Below are positions 37,245 through 46,001 of a stretch of DNA of 64,000 nt, piece by piece (within the stretch, counting starts at the first letter, position 1; every line of letters begins with the position of its first letter). The stretch spans positions 1 to 64,000 of the forward strand of contig NZ_JACVZC010000016.1 of the NCBI RefSeq assembly GCF_016658545.1, in the 5' to 3' direction. The notes below the pieces were generated by a model, which ran no database searches, was not told the origin of the DNA, and saw nothing but the letters and a program-made list of their open reading frames with translations. The translations under genes were made by a program, and so were the position numbers. This DNA comes from Pseudomonas sp. S37 (GTDB lineage: Bacteria; Pseudomonadota; Gammaproteobacteria; Pseudomonadales; Pseudomonadaceae).

Positions 37245-37550
37245 TCATACCACCGCCAGCTCCACCCGCTGCAGATTGCTCAGGCTCACCTCACCCACAC
37301 ACACCAGGTTACGCAATTTTTGCGCAATCACCTCGGCCCGGTGCCAGCTCAGGCCGCCGATGCCCACCTCGATATCCAGCCAGTCATTCTGCAGGCTGAC
37401 CTGCACGCTGTGCGGGGTCAGGAACTGCAGGGCGAACAGGTTGAGCACCCGGCACAGGCTGTCGGGCTCGGCCTCGGCCTGCAGGCGATAATGCACGGTG
37501 CTGTGGGCGTTGTGGGCGGCCCAGGCGTCGGTACGGGGCTGTGCGTTCAT
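37245..37550 (-). CDS. Small ACT-like domain protein next to an Lrp regulator
   Basis: The 101-residue protein has a pattern consistent with a beta-alpha-beta-beta-alpha-beta ACT-like fold: VHYRLQAEAEPDSLCRVLNLFALQ, VQVSLQNDWLDIEVGIGG, AQKLRNLVCVGEVSL. ACT domains often sense amino acids. ATG at 37550 has GGAG 9 bases upstream. It is divergent from an Lrp/AsnC-family regulator, with a palindrome between them, which suggests it is a target of that regulator. No function is known to me; the fold call is from sequence pattern only. Confidence 0.72.
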   Translation of the reverse strand: MNAQPRTDAWAAHNAHSTVHYRLQAEAEPDSLCRVLNLFALQFLTPHSVQVSLQNDWLDIEVGIGGLSWHRAEVIAQKLRNLVCVGEVSLSNLQRVELAVV

Positions 37551-37636
37551 GCTGGTCTCCGCTAAATATGGGAGAAATTCTTGCACGTTGGAGTGGGTAT
37601 TTTTTCGCTATGATTTGATCCTTTTGCGGTAATTGT

Positions 37637-37650
37637 GAATTGATCAATTC
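37637..37650. promoter_or_regulatory. Perfect 14-base palindrome, probable Lrp-type operator
   Basis: The sequence gaattgatcaattc is a perfect palindrome in the AT-rich divergent gap between the ACT-like gene and the Lrp/AsnC gene, 25 bases before the regulator's first ATG. Lrp-family proteins typically bind AT-rich palindromes near their own promoters; autoregulation is inferred. Confidence 0.6.
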
Positions 37651-37674
37651 GATAAATACCTAACTGGAGAATTA

Positions 37675-38148
37675 ATGATGCAAAGCGAGCTGGATGCCTA
37701 CGATCGGCGCATTCTCGAACTGCTGCAAGAGGACGCTTCACTGTCGAGCGCGCAGATCGCCGAGCGTGTGGGGTTGTCGCAGTCGCCGTGCTGGCGGCGC
37801 ATTCAGCGTTTGAAGGAAGAGGGGGTGATTCGCGGGCAGGTGACCTTGCTCGACCGCAAGAAGGTCGGCCTGAACACACAGATTTTCGCCGAGGTGAAAC
37901 TGAATGCACATGGGCGCTCCAACTTTACCGAGTTCACCGAGGCGATCCGCGGGTTTCCGGAGGTGCTGGAGTGTTATGTGCTGATGGGGGCGGTGGACTT
38001 CCTGTTGCGCATCGTCACCTCGGATATCGAGGCTTATGAGCGGTTCTTCTTCGAAAAGCTGTCGAACGTGCCGGGGATTCAGGAGGTTAACTCGATTGTG
38101 GCGTTGTCGGAGATCAAGTCCACCACCAGCCTGCCGCTTTCGCGGTAA
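37675..38148 (+). CDS. Lrp/AsnC family transcriptional regulator
   Basis: The 157-residue protein has an N-terminal winged helix-turn-helix (about 5-60; DRRILELLQEDASLSSAQIAERVGLSQSPCWRRI) and a C-terminal RAM/AsnC effector domain (about 65-150; FPEVLECYVLMGAVDFLLRIVTSD). Two adjacent ATGs (37675 and 37678) share the GGAG at 37666-37669; either could be used. It likely controls the divergent small ACT-like gene and itself. The ligand amino acid is not predictable. Confidence 0.93.
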   Translation: MMQSELDAYDRRILELLQEDASLSSAQIAERVGLSQSPCWRRIQRLKEEGVIRGQVTLLDRKKVGLNTQIFAEVKLNAHGRSNFTEFTEAIRGFPEVLECYVLMGAVDFLLRIVTSDIEAYERFFFEKLSNVPGIQEVNSIVALSEIKSTTSLPLSR

Positions 38149-38173
38149 GGCCGCTTAAGCCCCTGTGACGCGG

Positions 38174-38296
38174 TCCCCTGTAGGAGCGGCCTTGTGTCGC
38201 GAAAGGGCCGCAAAGCGGCCCCAGCAATATTTGCTTGATGCACAAATCCTGGGGGCGCTTCGCACCCCTTTCGCGACACAAGGCCGCTCCTACAAG
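38174..38296. repeat. REP pair, gcgacacaagg family
   Basis: Units at about 38174-38223 (ctgtaggagcggccttgtgtcgcg, then gggccgcaaagcggcccc) and 38250-38296 (gggggcgcttcgcacccc, then tcgcgacacaaggccgctcctacaa). They are in opposite orientation between the convergent Lrp and CYTH-CHAD genes. The two distal hairpins differ in sequence. Confidence 0.87.
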
Positions 38297-38321
38297 AGAC
38301 CGCGTAAGCTTTCGGGAGGGC

Positions 38322-39698
38322 TCAAGCCTTGAGCAGGTGCTTCCAGCCACGGCTCTGGTCCACTGCCCGAGCCTGCTCGATGCGCGCCTCAAGCAGCTCA
38401 TCAGGCTCTTCGCCCAGAGGCAGCTCCGCCAGCTCATGCAGCTTTTTCAGGTCGCCATACAGGCGGTCCATCTGCGGCGCTTCCAGCACGTGGCGGGCGT
38501 GGTGCAGCCAGGCCAGCAGTTGCTCGATACGCGGCAGCTGTTCGGCCAGGTCTTCCGGGCGCTGGGTGTACAGCGGCAGCTTCAGCGCGCGGCCTTCCTC
38601 GCCCAGCAAATGGCCCATCCAGCTGGCCAGCTGCGCCTTGCCCTGGCGCTCGCCACGGCCTTTGCGTTCTGCGGTCCAGGCGCGGGCCAGCAGCCAGCGC
38701 GAGGTTTCCAGCGAGAACTGGCCCCAGCGCACGTCTTCCAGCTCTTCGGCAAACTGCTCGGGGGCGGCGCGGCGGATGTCTTCGTCATCGTTACCGGCCT
38801 GTACCAGCGGGCGCCAGTCTTCCAGCAGGGCATCAAGGCTGCTGCGCAGGTCGCGGGTGGTGGCACGCGGCGCGGCCTGGCCCAGGCTGGCCGTGAGGGC
38901 ACGCAGCTCGCTCAGGCACTCGACCCAGTCCTGCAGCAGGCGCCAGTGGCCGTTGTGGCGGTACTGCTCGGCCAGGCGCTGGCTGCTGCCCAGCAGTTGC
39001 CAGGCCAGTGCGGCATAGGCATCGTCCACGGCCATTTCGGCGTCCAGCTCGGTTGCTGGCAGGCCCAGCTCGTAGCTGTCCGGCTCCAGCAGGCGGTAGC
39101 CACGCTCGGCCTTGCTGATGTCGCAGGGCATCAGCGGCAGGCTGGCGGCCAGCTCGGCGGCCAGTTCCAGCAGTGCCTGCGGCTCACCTTCGCGCAGCTC
39201 CAGCTCCAGCTCGCAGATTTCTTCCTTGCGCTTGCCGGCCACCACAAAGCCCTGGTCCAGCGCGGCCTCGATCACGACCTTGCTTTTGCCACGGCCCCAG
39301 GCGATTTCAGCGAATTCACGGGTGAAGTCGGTGGTGAACAGCGGCTTGATGGTCTTTTTGTCCAGCGCAGCCAGTTGCTCGGGCCAGCAGGTGGCGTCGA
39401 GCTTTTTCAGGTCGAGCTTGGCCTTGTCCAGGTTCCACTCGTACTCGTTGCGCTCGGACAGGCCCGCCACACTCTGGCCGCGGTACTTGAGGGTCTGGAT
39501 GACCACATCGCCATCGCGGCGCAGGCGCAGGGCGACACGCGCGGCGGACAGCTCACGCTCGGGGGTGTCGAAGTACTGGTTGGTCAGTTCGCGGGTCTGC
39601 CAGCCGGACTTGTTGCGCTTTTTCAGCAGAGGGTGCTCGCGCAGGGCGGCAAGGGTCTCGCGGCTGGCGCGGAGCTTGAGTTCGGTTTCTTTGTGCAT
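38322..39698 (-). CDS. CYTH-CHAD inorganic triphosphatase, YgiF-like
   Basis: The 458-residue protein has an N-terminal CYTH domain with the ExExK motif (E4, E6, K8 in KETELKL) that binds triphosphate and divalent metal, and a C-terminal CHAD domain (about 215-450), an all-helical module rich in conserved histidines that binds polyphosphate. E. coli YgiF with this architecture hydrolyses inorganic triphosphate. ATG at 39698 is the family start despite a poor ribosome-binding site. It is 30 kb from ppk/ppx and not linked in an operon, but belongs to the same phosphate-polymer theme. Confidence 0.9.
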   Translation of the reverse strand: MHKETELKLRASRETLAALREHPLLKKRNKSGWQTRELTNQYFDTPERELSAARVALRLRRDGDVVIQTLKYRGQSVAGLSERNEYEWNLDKAKLDLKKLDATCWPEQLAALDKKTIKPLFTTDFTREFAEIAWGRGKSKVVIEAALDQGFVVAGKRKEEICELELELREGEPQALLELAAELAASLPLMPCDISKAERGYRLLEPDSYELGLPATELDAEMAVDDAYAALAWQLLGSSQRLAEQYRHNGHWRLLQDWVECLSELRALTASLGQAAPRATTRDLRSSLDALLEDWRPLVQAGNDDEDIRRAAPEQFAEELEDVRWGQFSLETSRWLLARAWTAERKGRGERQGKAQLASWMGHLLGEEGRALKLPLYTQRPEDLAEQLPRIEQLLAWLHHARHVLEAPQMDRLYGDLKKLHELAELPLGEEPDELLEARIEQARAVDQSRGWKHLLKA

Positions 39699-39773
39699 CA
39701 CAGACTCGAAGGAGGGGGCGTGGTTGGCAAGGAGTTTACAGCAGTCGGCTGTGGTCTGTTGGATCGTGGTGGT

Positions 39774-39860
39774 TTCTTCGCGGGTAAACCCGCTCCCACA
39801 GGGATTGCACCAGGCCGAGGTCTGTGCAGCACTTGTGGGAGCGGGTTTACCCGCGAAGAA
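39774..39860. repeat. REP inverted pair before argE
   Basis: Arms ttcttcgcgggtaaacccgctcccaca (39774-39800) and its reverse complement (39834-39860) are exact over 27 bases. They lie in the divergent gap between the triphosphatase and argE, ending 67 bases before the argE start. Confidence 0.9.
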
Positions 39861-39927
39861 GCCCATGGGGTTGCCCTGCGAACGAATGGCATTGCTATGA
39901 TGGGCAACGCTTCCAAGGAGTACGCGC

Positions 39928-41070
39928 ATGCCGTTGCCGACGCTGAAAGACCAGTTTGCCGCCTTGATCGCCGCGCCTTCGGTCAGTTGCACCCAGCCTG
40001 CGCTGGACCAGTCCAACCGTCAGGTCATCGACCTGCTGGCCGGCTGGCTGGGCGACCTGGGTTTCAAATGCGATATCCAGCAGGTCACCCCCGGCAAGTT
40101 CAACCTGCTGGCCAGCCGTGGCACCGGCCCTGGCGGCCTGGTGCTGGCCGGGCATAGCGACACCGTACCCTACGACGAACAGCTGTGGCACAGCGACCCG
40201 CTGAAGCTGACCGAGGCCGATGGCCGCTGGGTCGGCCTGGGCAGCTGCGACATGAAAGGCTTCTTCGCCCTGGTCATCGAAGCGGTCATCCCGCTGCTGG
40301 AGCACGACTTCAAGCAGCCACTGCTGATCCTCGCCACCTGTGACGAAGAAAGCTCCATGTCCGGCGCCCGTGCCCTGGCCGAGGCCGGCCAGCCACTGGG
40401 CCGTGCGGCGGTGATCGGCGAGCCTACCGGGCTGCGGCCGATCCGCATGCACAAGGGCATCCTCATGGACCGCATCGACATTCTCGGGCGCAGTGGCCAT
40501 TCGTCGGACCCAAACCTGGGCCGCAGCGCCATGGAGGCCATGCACGCGGTCATGGGCGAGCTGATGGGCCTGCGCCAGCAATGGCAGCAAACCTACAGCA
40601 ACCCGCAATTCACCGTGCCGACCCCGACCATGAACTTTGGCTGCATCCACGGTGGCGACAACCCCAACCGCATCTGCGGCCAGTGCGCCCTGGAGTTCGA
40701 CCTGCGGCCACTGCCGGGCATGGATGTGGAGCAACTGCGCGCAGCCATTCGCGAAAAGCTGGTGCCGGTGGCCGAGCGCCATGAAGTGCGTATCGACTAC
40801 GCGCCGCTGTTCCCCGAGGTACCGCCGTTCGAGCAGGCCGCTGACGCCGAGCTGGTGCAGGTGGCGGAACGCCTGACCGGCCATCGCGCCGAAGCGGTGG
40901 CGTTCGGCACCGAAGCGCCTTATCTTCAGCAGCTGGGCTGCCAGACCATTGTGCTGGGCCCTGGCGACATCGCCTGCGCCCACCAGCCCGGCGAATACCT
41001 TGAAATGTCACGAATCGAGCCTACCGTGCGTCTATTGCGTGACCTGATCCGGCACTATTGCCTGCACTAA
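39928..41070 (+). CDS. argE: Acetylornithine deacetylase
   Basis: ArgE hydrolyses N-acetylornithine to ornithine in arginine synthesis. The 380-residue M20-family metallopeptidase has metal-site segments AGHSDTVPYDE, GSCDMKGFF, TCDEESSMSGAR and the dimerisation domain insertion. The C-terminal histidine in CAHQPGEYLE is also conserved. ATG at 39928 has AAGGAG upstream. argA follows after a 124-base gap, grouping first and fifth steps of the pathway. Confidence 0.92.
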   Translation: MPLPTLKDQFAALIAAPSVSCTQPALDQSNRQVIDLLAGWLGDLGFKCDIQQVTPGKFNLLASRGTGPGGLVLAGHSDTVPYDEQLWHSDPLKLTEADGRWVGLGSCDMKGFFALVIEAVIPLLEHDFKQPLLILATCDEESSMSGARALAEAGQPLGRAAVIGEPTGLRPIRMHKGILMDRIDILGRSGHSSDPNLGRSAMEAMHAVMGELMGLRQQWQQTYSNPQFTVPTPTMNFGCIHGGDNPNRICGQCALEFDLRPLPGMDVEQLRAAIREKLVPVAERHEVRIDYAPLFPEVPPFEQAADAELVQVAERLTGHRAEAVAFGTEAPYLQQLGCQTIVLGPGDIACAHQPGEYLEMSRIEPTVRLLRDLIRHYCLH

Positions 41071-41194
41071 ACGTCCATTGTCCTGATTCGTTCCTGCCTA
41101 GAGGAGACCGCGCGTGACCGTAAGCCTGTTCCGACGATGATCCTGAACGCCCCGTGAATCGCCGTTCTCCGTCCACTTATCCACAGGCCCTGTC

Positions 41195-42493
41195 ATGCCC
41201 GACTACGTCAACTGGCTGCGTCATGCCTCCCCGTACATCAATGCCCATCGCGACTGCACCTTCGTGGTCATGCTCCCTGGCGATGGGGTGGAACACCCCA
41301 ATTTCGGCAATATCGTTCACGACCTGGTGCTGTTGCACAGCCTGGGCGTGCGCCTGGTGCTGGTGCATGGCTCGCGCCCGCAGATCGAAAGCCGCCTGGC
41401 CGATCGCGGCCTGACCCCGCACTACCACCGCGGCCTGCGCATCACCGATGCGGCCACCCTAGACTGCGTGATCGACGCTGTCGGCGCCTTGCGCCTGGCC
41501 ATCGAGGCGCGCCTGTCGATGGACATCGCCGCTTCGCCGATGCAGGGCTCGCGCCTGCGCGTGGCGTCCGGCAACCTGGTCACCGCACGGCCGATCGGCG
41601 TGCTGGAAGGGGTGGACTACCACCATACCGGCGAAGTGCGCCGGGTCGACCGCAAGGGCATCAGCCGCCTGCTGGATGAGCGTTCCATCGTGCTGCTGTC
41701 GCCACTGGGCTACTCGCCAACCGGCGAGATTTTCAACCTGGCCTGCGAAGACGTGGCCACCCGCGCTGCCATCGAGCTGGGCGCTGACAAGCTGCTGCTG
41801 TTCGGTGCCGAGCCGGGGCTGCTGGATGCAGATGGCAAGCTGGTGCGGGAGCTACGCCCGCAGCAGGTTGCCCCGCATCTTCAGCGCTTGGGTAGCGACT
41901 ACCAGGGCGAGTTGCTGGATGCTGCCGCCGAGGCCTGCAAAGGCGGCGTGGCGCGCAGCCACATTGTCAGCTATGCCGAAGACGGCGCCCTGCTGACCGA
42001 GCTGTTTACCCGGGGCGGTGGCGGTACGCTGGTATCGCAGGAGCAGTTCGAGGTGGTGCGCGAGGCGACCATCGAGGACGTGGGTGGCCTGCTGGAGCTG
42101 ATCAGCCCGCTGGAGGAGCAGGGCATTCTGGTGCGCCGTTCGCGCGAGGTGCTGGAGCGGGAGATTGAGCAATTCAGCGTGGTCGAGCGCGAAGGCATGA
42201 TCATCGCCTGTGCGGCACTGTACCCGATTGCCGATTCCGAGGCGGGGGAGCTGGCGTGCCTGGCGGTGAACCCGGAGTACCGTCATGGCGGGCGTGGGGA
42301 CGAGCTGCTGGAGCGCATCGAGAGCCGGGCGCGGCAGATGGGGTTGAATACCTTGTTCGTGCTTACCACGCGTACTGCGCACTGGTTCCGCGAGCGTGGC
42401 TTTGCGCCGAGTGGGGTGGAGCGGCTGCCGGCGGCGCGGGCGTCGCTGTACAACTACCAGCGTAATTCGAAGATTTTCGAGAAGTCTCTGTAA
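41195..42493 (+). CDS. argA: N-acetylglutamate synthase
   Basis: ArgA makes N-acetylglutamate, the first arginine intermediate, and is inhibited by arginine. The 432-residue protein has an N-terminal amino-acid-kinase-like domain (about 1-285; LVLVHGSRPQIESRL near 55-70) that binds arginine, and a C-terminal GNAT acetyltransferase domain (about 290-432; LACLAVNPEYRHGGRGDELLERI). ATG at 41195 is the family start; no strong ribosome-binding site is visible. Confidence 0.96.
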   Translation: MPDYVNWLRHASPYINAHRDCTFVVMLPGDGVEHPNFGNIVHDLVLLHSLGVRLVLVHGSRPQIESRLADRGLTPHYHRGLRITDAATLDCVIDAVGALRLAIEARLSMDIAASPMQGSRLRVASGNLVTARPIGVLEGVDYHHTGEVRRVDRKGISRLLDERSIVLLSPLGYSPTGEIFNLACEDVATRAAIELGADKLLLFGAEPGLLDADGKLVRELRPQQVAPHLQRLGSDYQGELLDAAAEACKGGVARSHIVSYAEDGALLTELFTRGGGGTLVSQEQFEVVREATIEDVGGLLELISPLEEQGILVRRSREVLEREIEQFSVVEREGMIIACAALYPIADSEAGELACLAVNPEYRHGGRGDELLERIESRARQMGLNTLFVLTTRTAHWFRERGFAPSGVERLPAARASLYNYQRNSKIFEKSL

Positions 42494-42497
42494 ACCT

Positions 42498-42601
42498 GTG
42501 CCGGCCTCTTCGCGGGTAAACCCGCTCCCACAGGTATCCCACAGGGTCTGAATGCTGTGCAGTACCTGTGGGAGCGGGTTTACCCGCGAAGAGGCCGGCA
42601 C
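42498..42601. repeat. Perfect 39-base inverted repeat (REP pair) after argA
   Basis: Arms 42498-42536 and 42563-42601 are exact reverse complements over 39 bases, each containing a full REP (gccggcctcttcgcgggtaa through cccgctcccacaggta). The spacer is 26 bases. It lies between convergent argA and the glutamine synthetase-like gene. Confidence 0.93.
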
Positions 42602-42612
42602 GGTTTAGAATG

Positions 42613-42644
42613 AAAAACGCCGCCCTTAGGGGCGGCGTTCTTGT
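42613..42644. terminator. Bidirectional terminator between argA and spuI
   Basis: The stem aacgccgccc / gggcggcgtt with a TTA loop has A residues on the left and T residues on the right (ttcttgttt), so it can terminate in both directions. It lies immediately beyond the minus-strand glutamine synthetase-like stop codon. Confidence 0.88.
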
Positions 42645-44021
42645 TTACACGGTATGCAGATACCAGTTGTACTCGAGGTCGGAGATCGAATGCTCGAACT
42701 CCTCCAGCTCGCTCTCCTTGCACGCGACAAAGATGTCGATGTACTTCGGATCGATGTACTTGTTCAGGATTTCGCTGTCGTCCAGCTCGCGCAGGGCATC
42801 GCGCAGGTTGTTCGGCAGGCTCTGCTCCAGCTGCTCGTACGAGTTGCCTTCAATCGGCGCACCCGGCTCGATCTTGTTGGTCAGGCCATGGTGCACGCCC
42901 GCCAGCACGGCCGCCATCATCAGGTACGGGTTGGCGTCGGCACCGGCTACGCGGTGTTCGATGCGCACGGCATCGGCCGAGCCGGTCGGCACGCGCAGGG
43001 CCACGGTACGGTTGTCCAGGCCCCAGCTTGGCGCGTTCGGTACATAGAACTGCGCGCCAAAGCGGCGGTACGAGTTGACGTTCGGGCAGAGGAACGCCAT
43101 GGACGCGGGCAGGGTCTCGAGCACACCGCCGACAGCGTGACGTAGCGCGGCGTTCTGCTCGGGATCCTCGCTGGTGAAGATGTTGTTGCCATCTTTGTCC
43201 AGCACGGAAATGTGTACATGCAGGCCGTTGCCTGCCTGGCCCGGGTAGGGCTTGGCCATGAAGGTGGTGTCCATTTCATGGTCGTACGCAATGTTCTTGA
43301 TCAAGCGCTTGAGCAGTACCGCGTAGTCGCAGGCCTTGAGCGGGTCGGCCACGTGGTGCAGGTTGACTTCGAACTGCGCCGGGGCGCTTTCCTTGACGAT
43401 GGCGTCGGCCGGGATGCCTTGTTCCTTCGCGCCTTCGAGGATGTCCTGCAGGCAGTCGGCATATTCGTCGAGGTCGTCGATCAGGTACACCTGGGTCGAC
43501 TGTGGGCGCTTGCCCGAAATAGGCGAGCGTGGTGGCTGCGGGCGGCCATTCACGTTCTCCTGGTCGATCAGGTAGAACTCCAGCTCGAACGCGGCGCAGA
43601 TGGTCAGGCCCATATCGGTGAATTTGCTCACCACCTGGCGCAGCACTTCACGCGGGTCGGCGAAGAACGGCTCGCCTTCCAGCTCGTGCATGGTCATCAG
43701 CAGCTGGGCGGTAGGGCGTTTTTGCCACGGCTCGTTACAGAGCGTGTCGGGGATTGGATAGCAGATGCGGTCAGCATCGCCGATGTCCAGACCCAGCCCG
43801 GTGCTTTCGACGGTAGAACCGTTGATGTCCAGGGCGAAGAGGGAGGCCGGCAGGTTGATGCCTTTCTCGTAAACCTTGTGGAGGCTGGTGCGCTCAATGC
43901 GCTTGCCACGCACCACACCATTCATATCTGCAATCAGAAGGTCAACGTAGAGAACCTCAGGATGTTCCTTAAGGAACGCGTTCGCTTCGTTAAGCTGAAC
44001 GGCACGCGGGGGTACCGACAT
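42645..44021 (-). CDS. spuI: Gamma-glutamylpolyamine synthetase (glutamine synthetase family)
   Basis: The 458-residue protein belongs to the GlnA3/PuuA branch, which ligates glutamate to putrescine, spermidine or related amines. GS-fold segments are AFELEFYLID (ATP/metal site), NGLHVHISVLDKDG and RRFGAQFYVPNAPSWG with NRTVALRVPTG. The GlnA regulatory adenylylation loop tyrosine pattern is not evident. It is divergent from a second paralogue (44595), with which it shares a 573-base regulatory gap. Role in polyamine catabolism follows from the spu context. Confidence 0.9.
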   Translation of the reverse strand: MSVPPRAVQLNEANAFLKEHPEVLYVDLLIADMNGVVRGKRIERTSLHKVYEKGINLPASLFALDINGSTVESTGLGLDIGDADRICYPIPDTLCNEPWQKRPTAQLLMTMHELEGEPFFADPREVLRQVVSKFTDMGLTICAAFELEFYLIDQENVNGRPQPPRSPISGKRPQSTQVYLIDDLDEYADCLQDILEGAKEQGIPADAIVKESAPAQFEVNLHHVADPLKACDYAVLLKRLIKNIAYDHEMDTTFMAKPYPGQAGNGLHVHISVLDKDGNNIFTSEDPEQNAALRHAVGGVLETLPASMAFLCPNVNSYRRFGAQFYVPNAPSWGLDNRTVALRVPTGSADAVRIEHRVAGADANPYLMMAAVLAGVHHGLTNKIEPGAPIEGNSYEQLEQSLPNNLRDALRELDDSEILNKYIDPKYIDIFVACKESELEEFEHSISDLEYNWYLHTV

Positions 44022-44594
44022 GATGCAACACCTTTGTTGTTAAAAATATCAATCAAGGGGGGCTTGCAGGACCAGTCAATCGAAAAGCCATACTGATGTC
44101 AAGCCAACCCCATGATGCCCTGAAATGGCACATCTACGGCAGATTTGCTGCATATCGGGGCGTGCCATTATCCGCTATTTACCGCGTAAAGGGCTATCTC
44201 AAGCTTGGCGTGTTTTATTTTTTACGCGGGTGTTGTGTAAAAAAATGAACAAGGCTAAGCTCGGTCTCAACCCAAAACACAATAATACGAGGGTCACATG
44301 GTCCGCTTGCCGCGACCTGAAAGCACTGCCTGCGCAGTGCCATCGGGTACCTCCGTCGTTTTTGCAAGCTTCGTCAATGGCGTGGCCGCCCTGGCCGCAA
44401 TAATTGACGTTTGGCGTTTCCGGACCCGTCCTCGTAGCGGCATGCCGCCCTTGATTTCGTCTTCCTGCCCTACCCACTCATACGGACACGCTTGTTTTCA
44501 GTGTATCCAGTGTCCGCCTGCGCGGGGGTTTTTGCTTTAGCAATCTACTCCATCCAGAATCAAGGCGCGGACCACCTTACCTCCTGAGGTATTT
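44022..44594. promoter_or_regulatory. 573-base divergent regulatory gap of the polyamine genes
   Basis: No convincing gene is present. The gap is AT-richer near spuI (ttaaaaatatcaatcaa at 44040; tattttttacgcgggtg near 44217) and contains GGACAC/GTGTCC arms (about 44474-44515) followed by ccgcctgcgcgggggttttt (about 44514-44535), which looks like a small terminator hairpin 60 bases before spuB. Promoters for both genes and a possible attenuator are the likely content. Confidence 0.55.
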
Positions 44595-45953
44595 ATGAGT
44601 AACAACCTCGACCAGCTCACCGATTGGTTGAAAGAGCACAAGATCACCGAAGTCGAATGCATGATCAGTGACCTGACCGGCATTACACGCGGCAAGATTT
44701 CGCCCACCAACAAATTCATCGCCGAAAAAGGCATGCGCCTGCCCGAGAGTGTGCTGCTGCAGACCGTGACCGGCGACTACGTCGACGACGACATCTATTA
44801 CGAACTGCTCGACCCGGCGGACATCGACATGATCTGCCGCCCCGACGAGAACGCCGTGTTCCTGGTGCCGTGGGCCATCGAGCCGACCGCCCAGGTGATC
44901 CACGACACCTACGACAAGAAGGGCAACCCGGTCGAACTGTCGCCGCGCAACGTGCTGAAGAAAGTGCTGCAGTTGTACGCCGACAAGGGCTGGCAGCCGA
45001 TCGTCGCGCCCGAGATGGAGTTCTACCTGACCAAGCGCAGCGAAGACCCGGACTTCCCGCTGCAGCCGCCAGTGGGCCGCTCAGGCCGCCCGGAAACAGG
45101 CCGCCAGTCGTTCTCGATCGAAGCCGCCAACGAATTCGACCCATTGTTCGAGGACGTCTATGACTGGTGCGAACTGCAGCAACTGGACCTCGACACGCTG
45201 ATCCACGAAGACGGCACGGCGCAGATGGAAATCAACTTCCGTCACGGCGACGCCCTGCACCTGGCCGACCAGATCCTGGTGTTCAAACGCACCATGCGCG
45301 AGGCGGCGCTCAAACACAACGTGGCGGCCACCTTCATGGCCAAGCCGATGACCGGCGAGCCGGGCAGTGCCATGCACCTGCACCAGAGCGTGGTCGACGT
45401 GGCCACCGGCAAGAACATCTTCAGCAATGCCGACGGCAGCATGAGCGAACTGTTCCTGCACCACATCGGTGGCCTGCAGAAGTTCATCCCCGAGGCGCTG
45501 CCGCTGTTCGCCCCCAACGTCAACTCGTTCCGCCGCTTCCTGCCGGACACCTCGGCGCCGGTGAACGTGGAATGGGGCGAAGAAAACCGCACTGTCGGCC
45601 TGCGCGTACCGGATGCCGGCCCGCAAAGCCGCCGCGTGGAGAACCGCCTGCCGGGCGCCGACGCCAACCCGTACCTGGCCATTGCCGCCAGCCTGCTGTG
45701 TGGCTACATCGGCATGGTCGAAGGCATCGAGGCCAGCGCGCCAGTGCAGGGCCGTGGTTATGAACGCCGCAACCTGCGCCTGCCGCTGACCATCGAAGAC
45801 GCCCTGGAACGCATGGAAAACAGCCGTGCGCTGGTGCAGTACCTGGGCAAAAAATTCATTACCGGATATGTCGCCACCAAGCGCGCCGAGCACGAAAACT
45901 TCAAACGCGTCATCAGTTCCTGGGAGCGTGAGTTCCTGCTGTTCGCTGTCTGA
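44595..45953 (+). CDS. spuB: Gamma-glutamylpolyamine synthetase SpuB
   Basis: The 452-residue protein is a second glutamine synthetase-family ligase, paralogous to the divergent gene. Segments APEMEFYLTKR, GSAMHLHQSVVD and RRFLPDTSAPVNVEWGEENRT mark the ATP and substrate sites. In Pseudomonas, SpuB glutamylates putrescine or spermidine as the first step of the gamma-glutamylation pathway. ATG at 44595 has GAGG 7 bases upstream. It is the first gene of the spuB-spuC group, directly before the aminotransferase and transporter. Confidence 0.93.
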   Translation: MSNNLDQLTDWLKEHKITEVECMISDLTGITRGKISPTNKFIAEKGMRLPESVLLQTVTGDYVDDDIYYELLDPADIDMICRPDENAVFLVPWAIEPTAQVIHDTYDKKGNPVELSPRNVLKKVLQLYADKGWQPIVAPEMEFYLTKRSEDPDFPLQPPVGRSGRPETGRQSFSIEAANEFDPLFEDVYDWCELQQLDLDTLIHEDGTAQMEINFRHGDALHLADQILVFKRTMREAALKHNVAATFMAKPMTGEPGSAMHLHQSVVDVATGKNIFSNADGSMSELFLHHIGGLQKFIPEALPLFAPNVNSFRRFLPDTSAPVNVEWGEENRTVGLRVPDAGPQSRRVENRLPGADANPYLAIAASLLCGYIGMVEGIEASAPVQGRGYERRNLRLPLTIEDALERMENSRALVQYLGKKFITGYVATKRAEHENFKRVISSWEREFLLFAV

Positions 45954-46001
45954 TAAACCCTGGTGCCGCAGGAGCGCGGCGGTCGAAAAACGGAGAAGCA
46001 C

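Noticed and set aside
44126-44145. Possible sigma-54 promoter starting TGGCAC between the polyamine ligase genes
   Set aside because: No TTGC element is present at the required spacing after TGGCAC.
44298-44540. 80-codon frame with a GAGGG sequence before its ATG
   Set aside because: Composition is not protein-like, no family is recognised, and it runs through the hairpin elements; more likely leader sequence.
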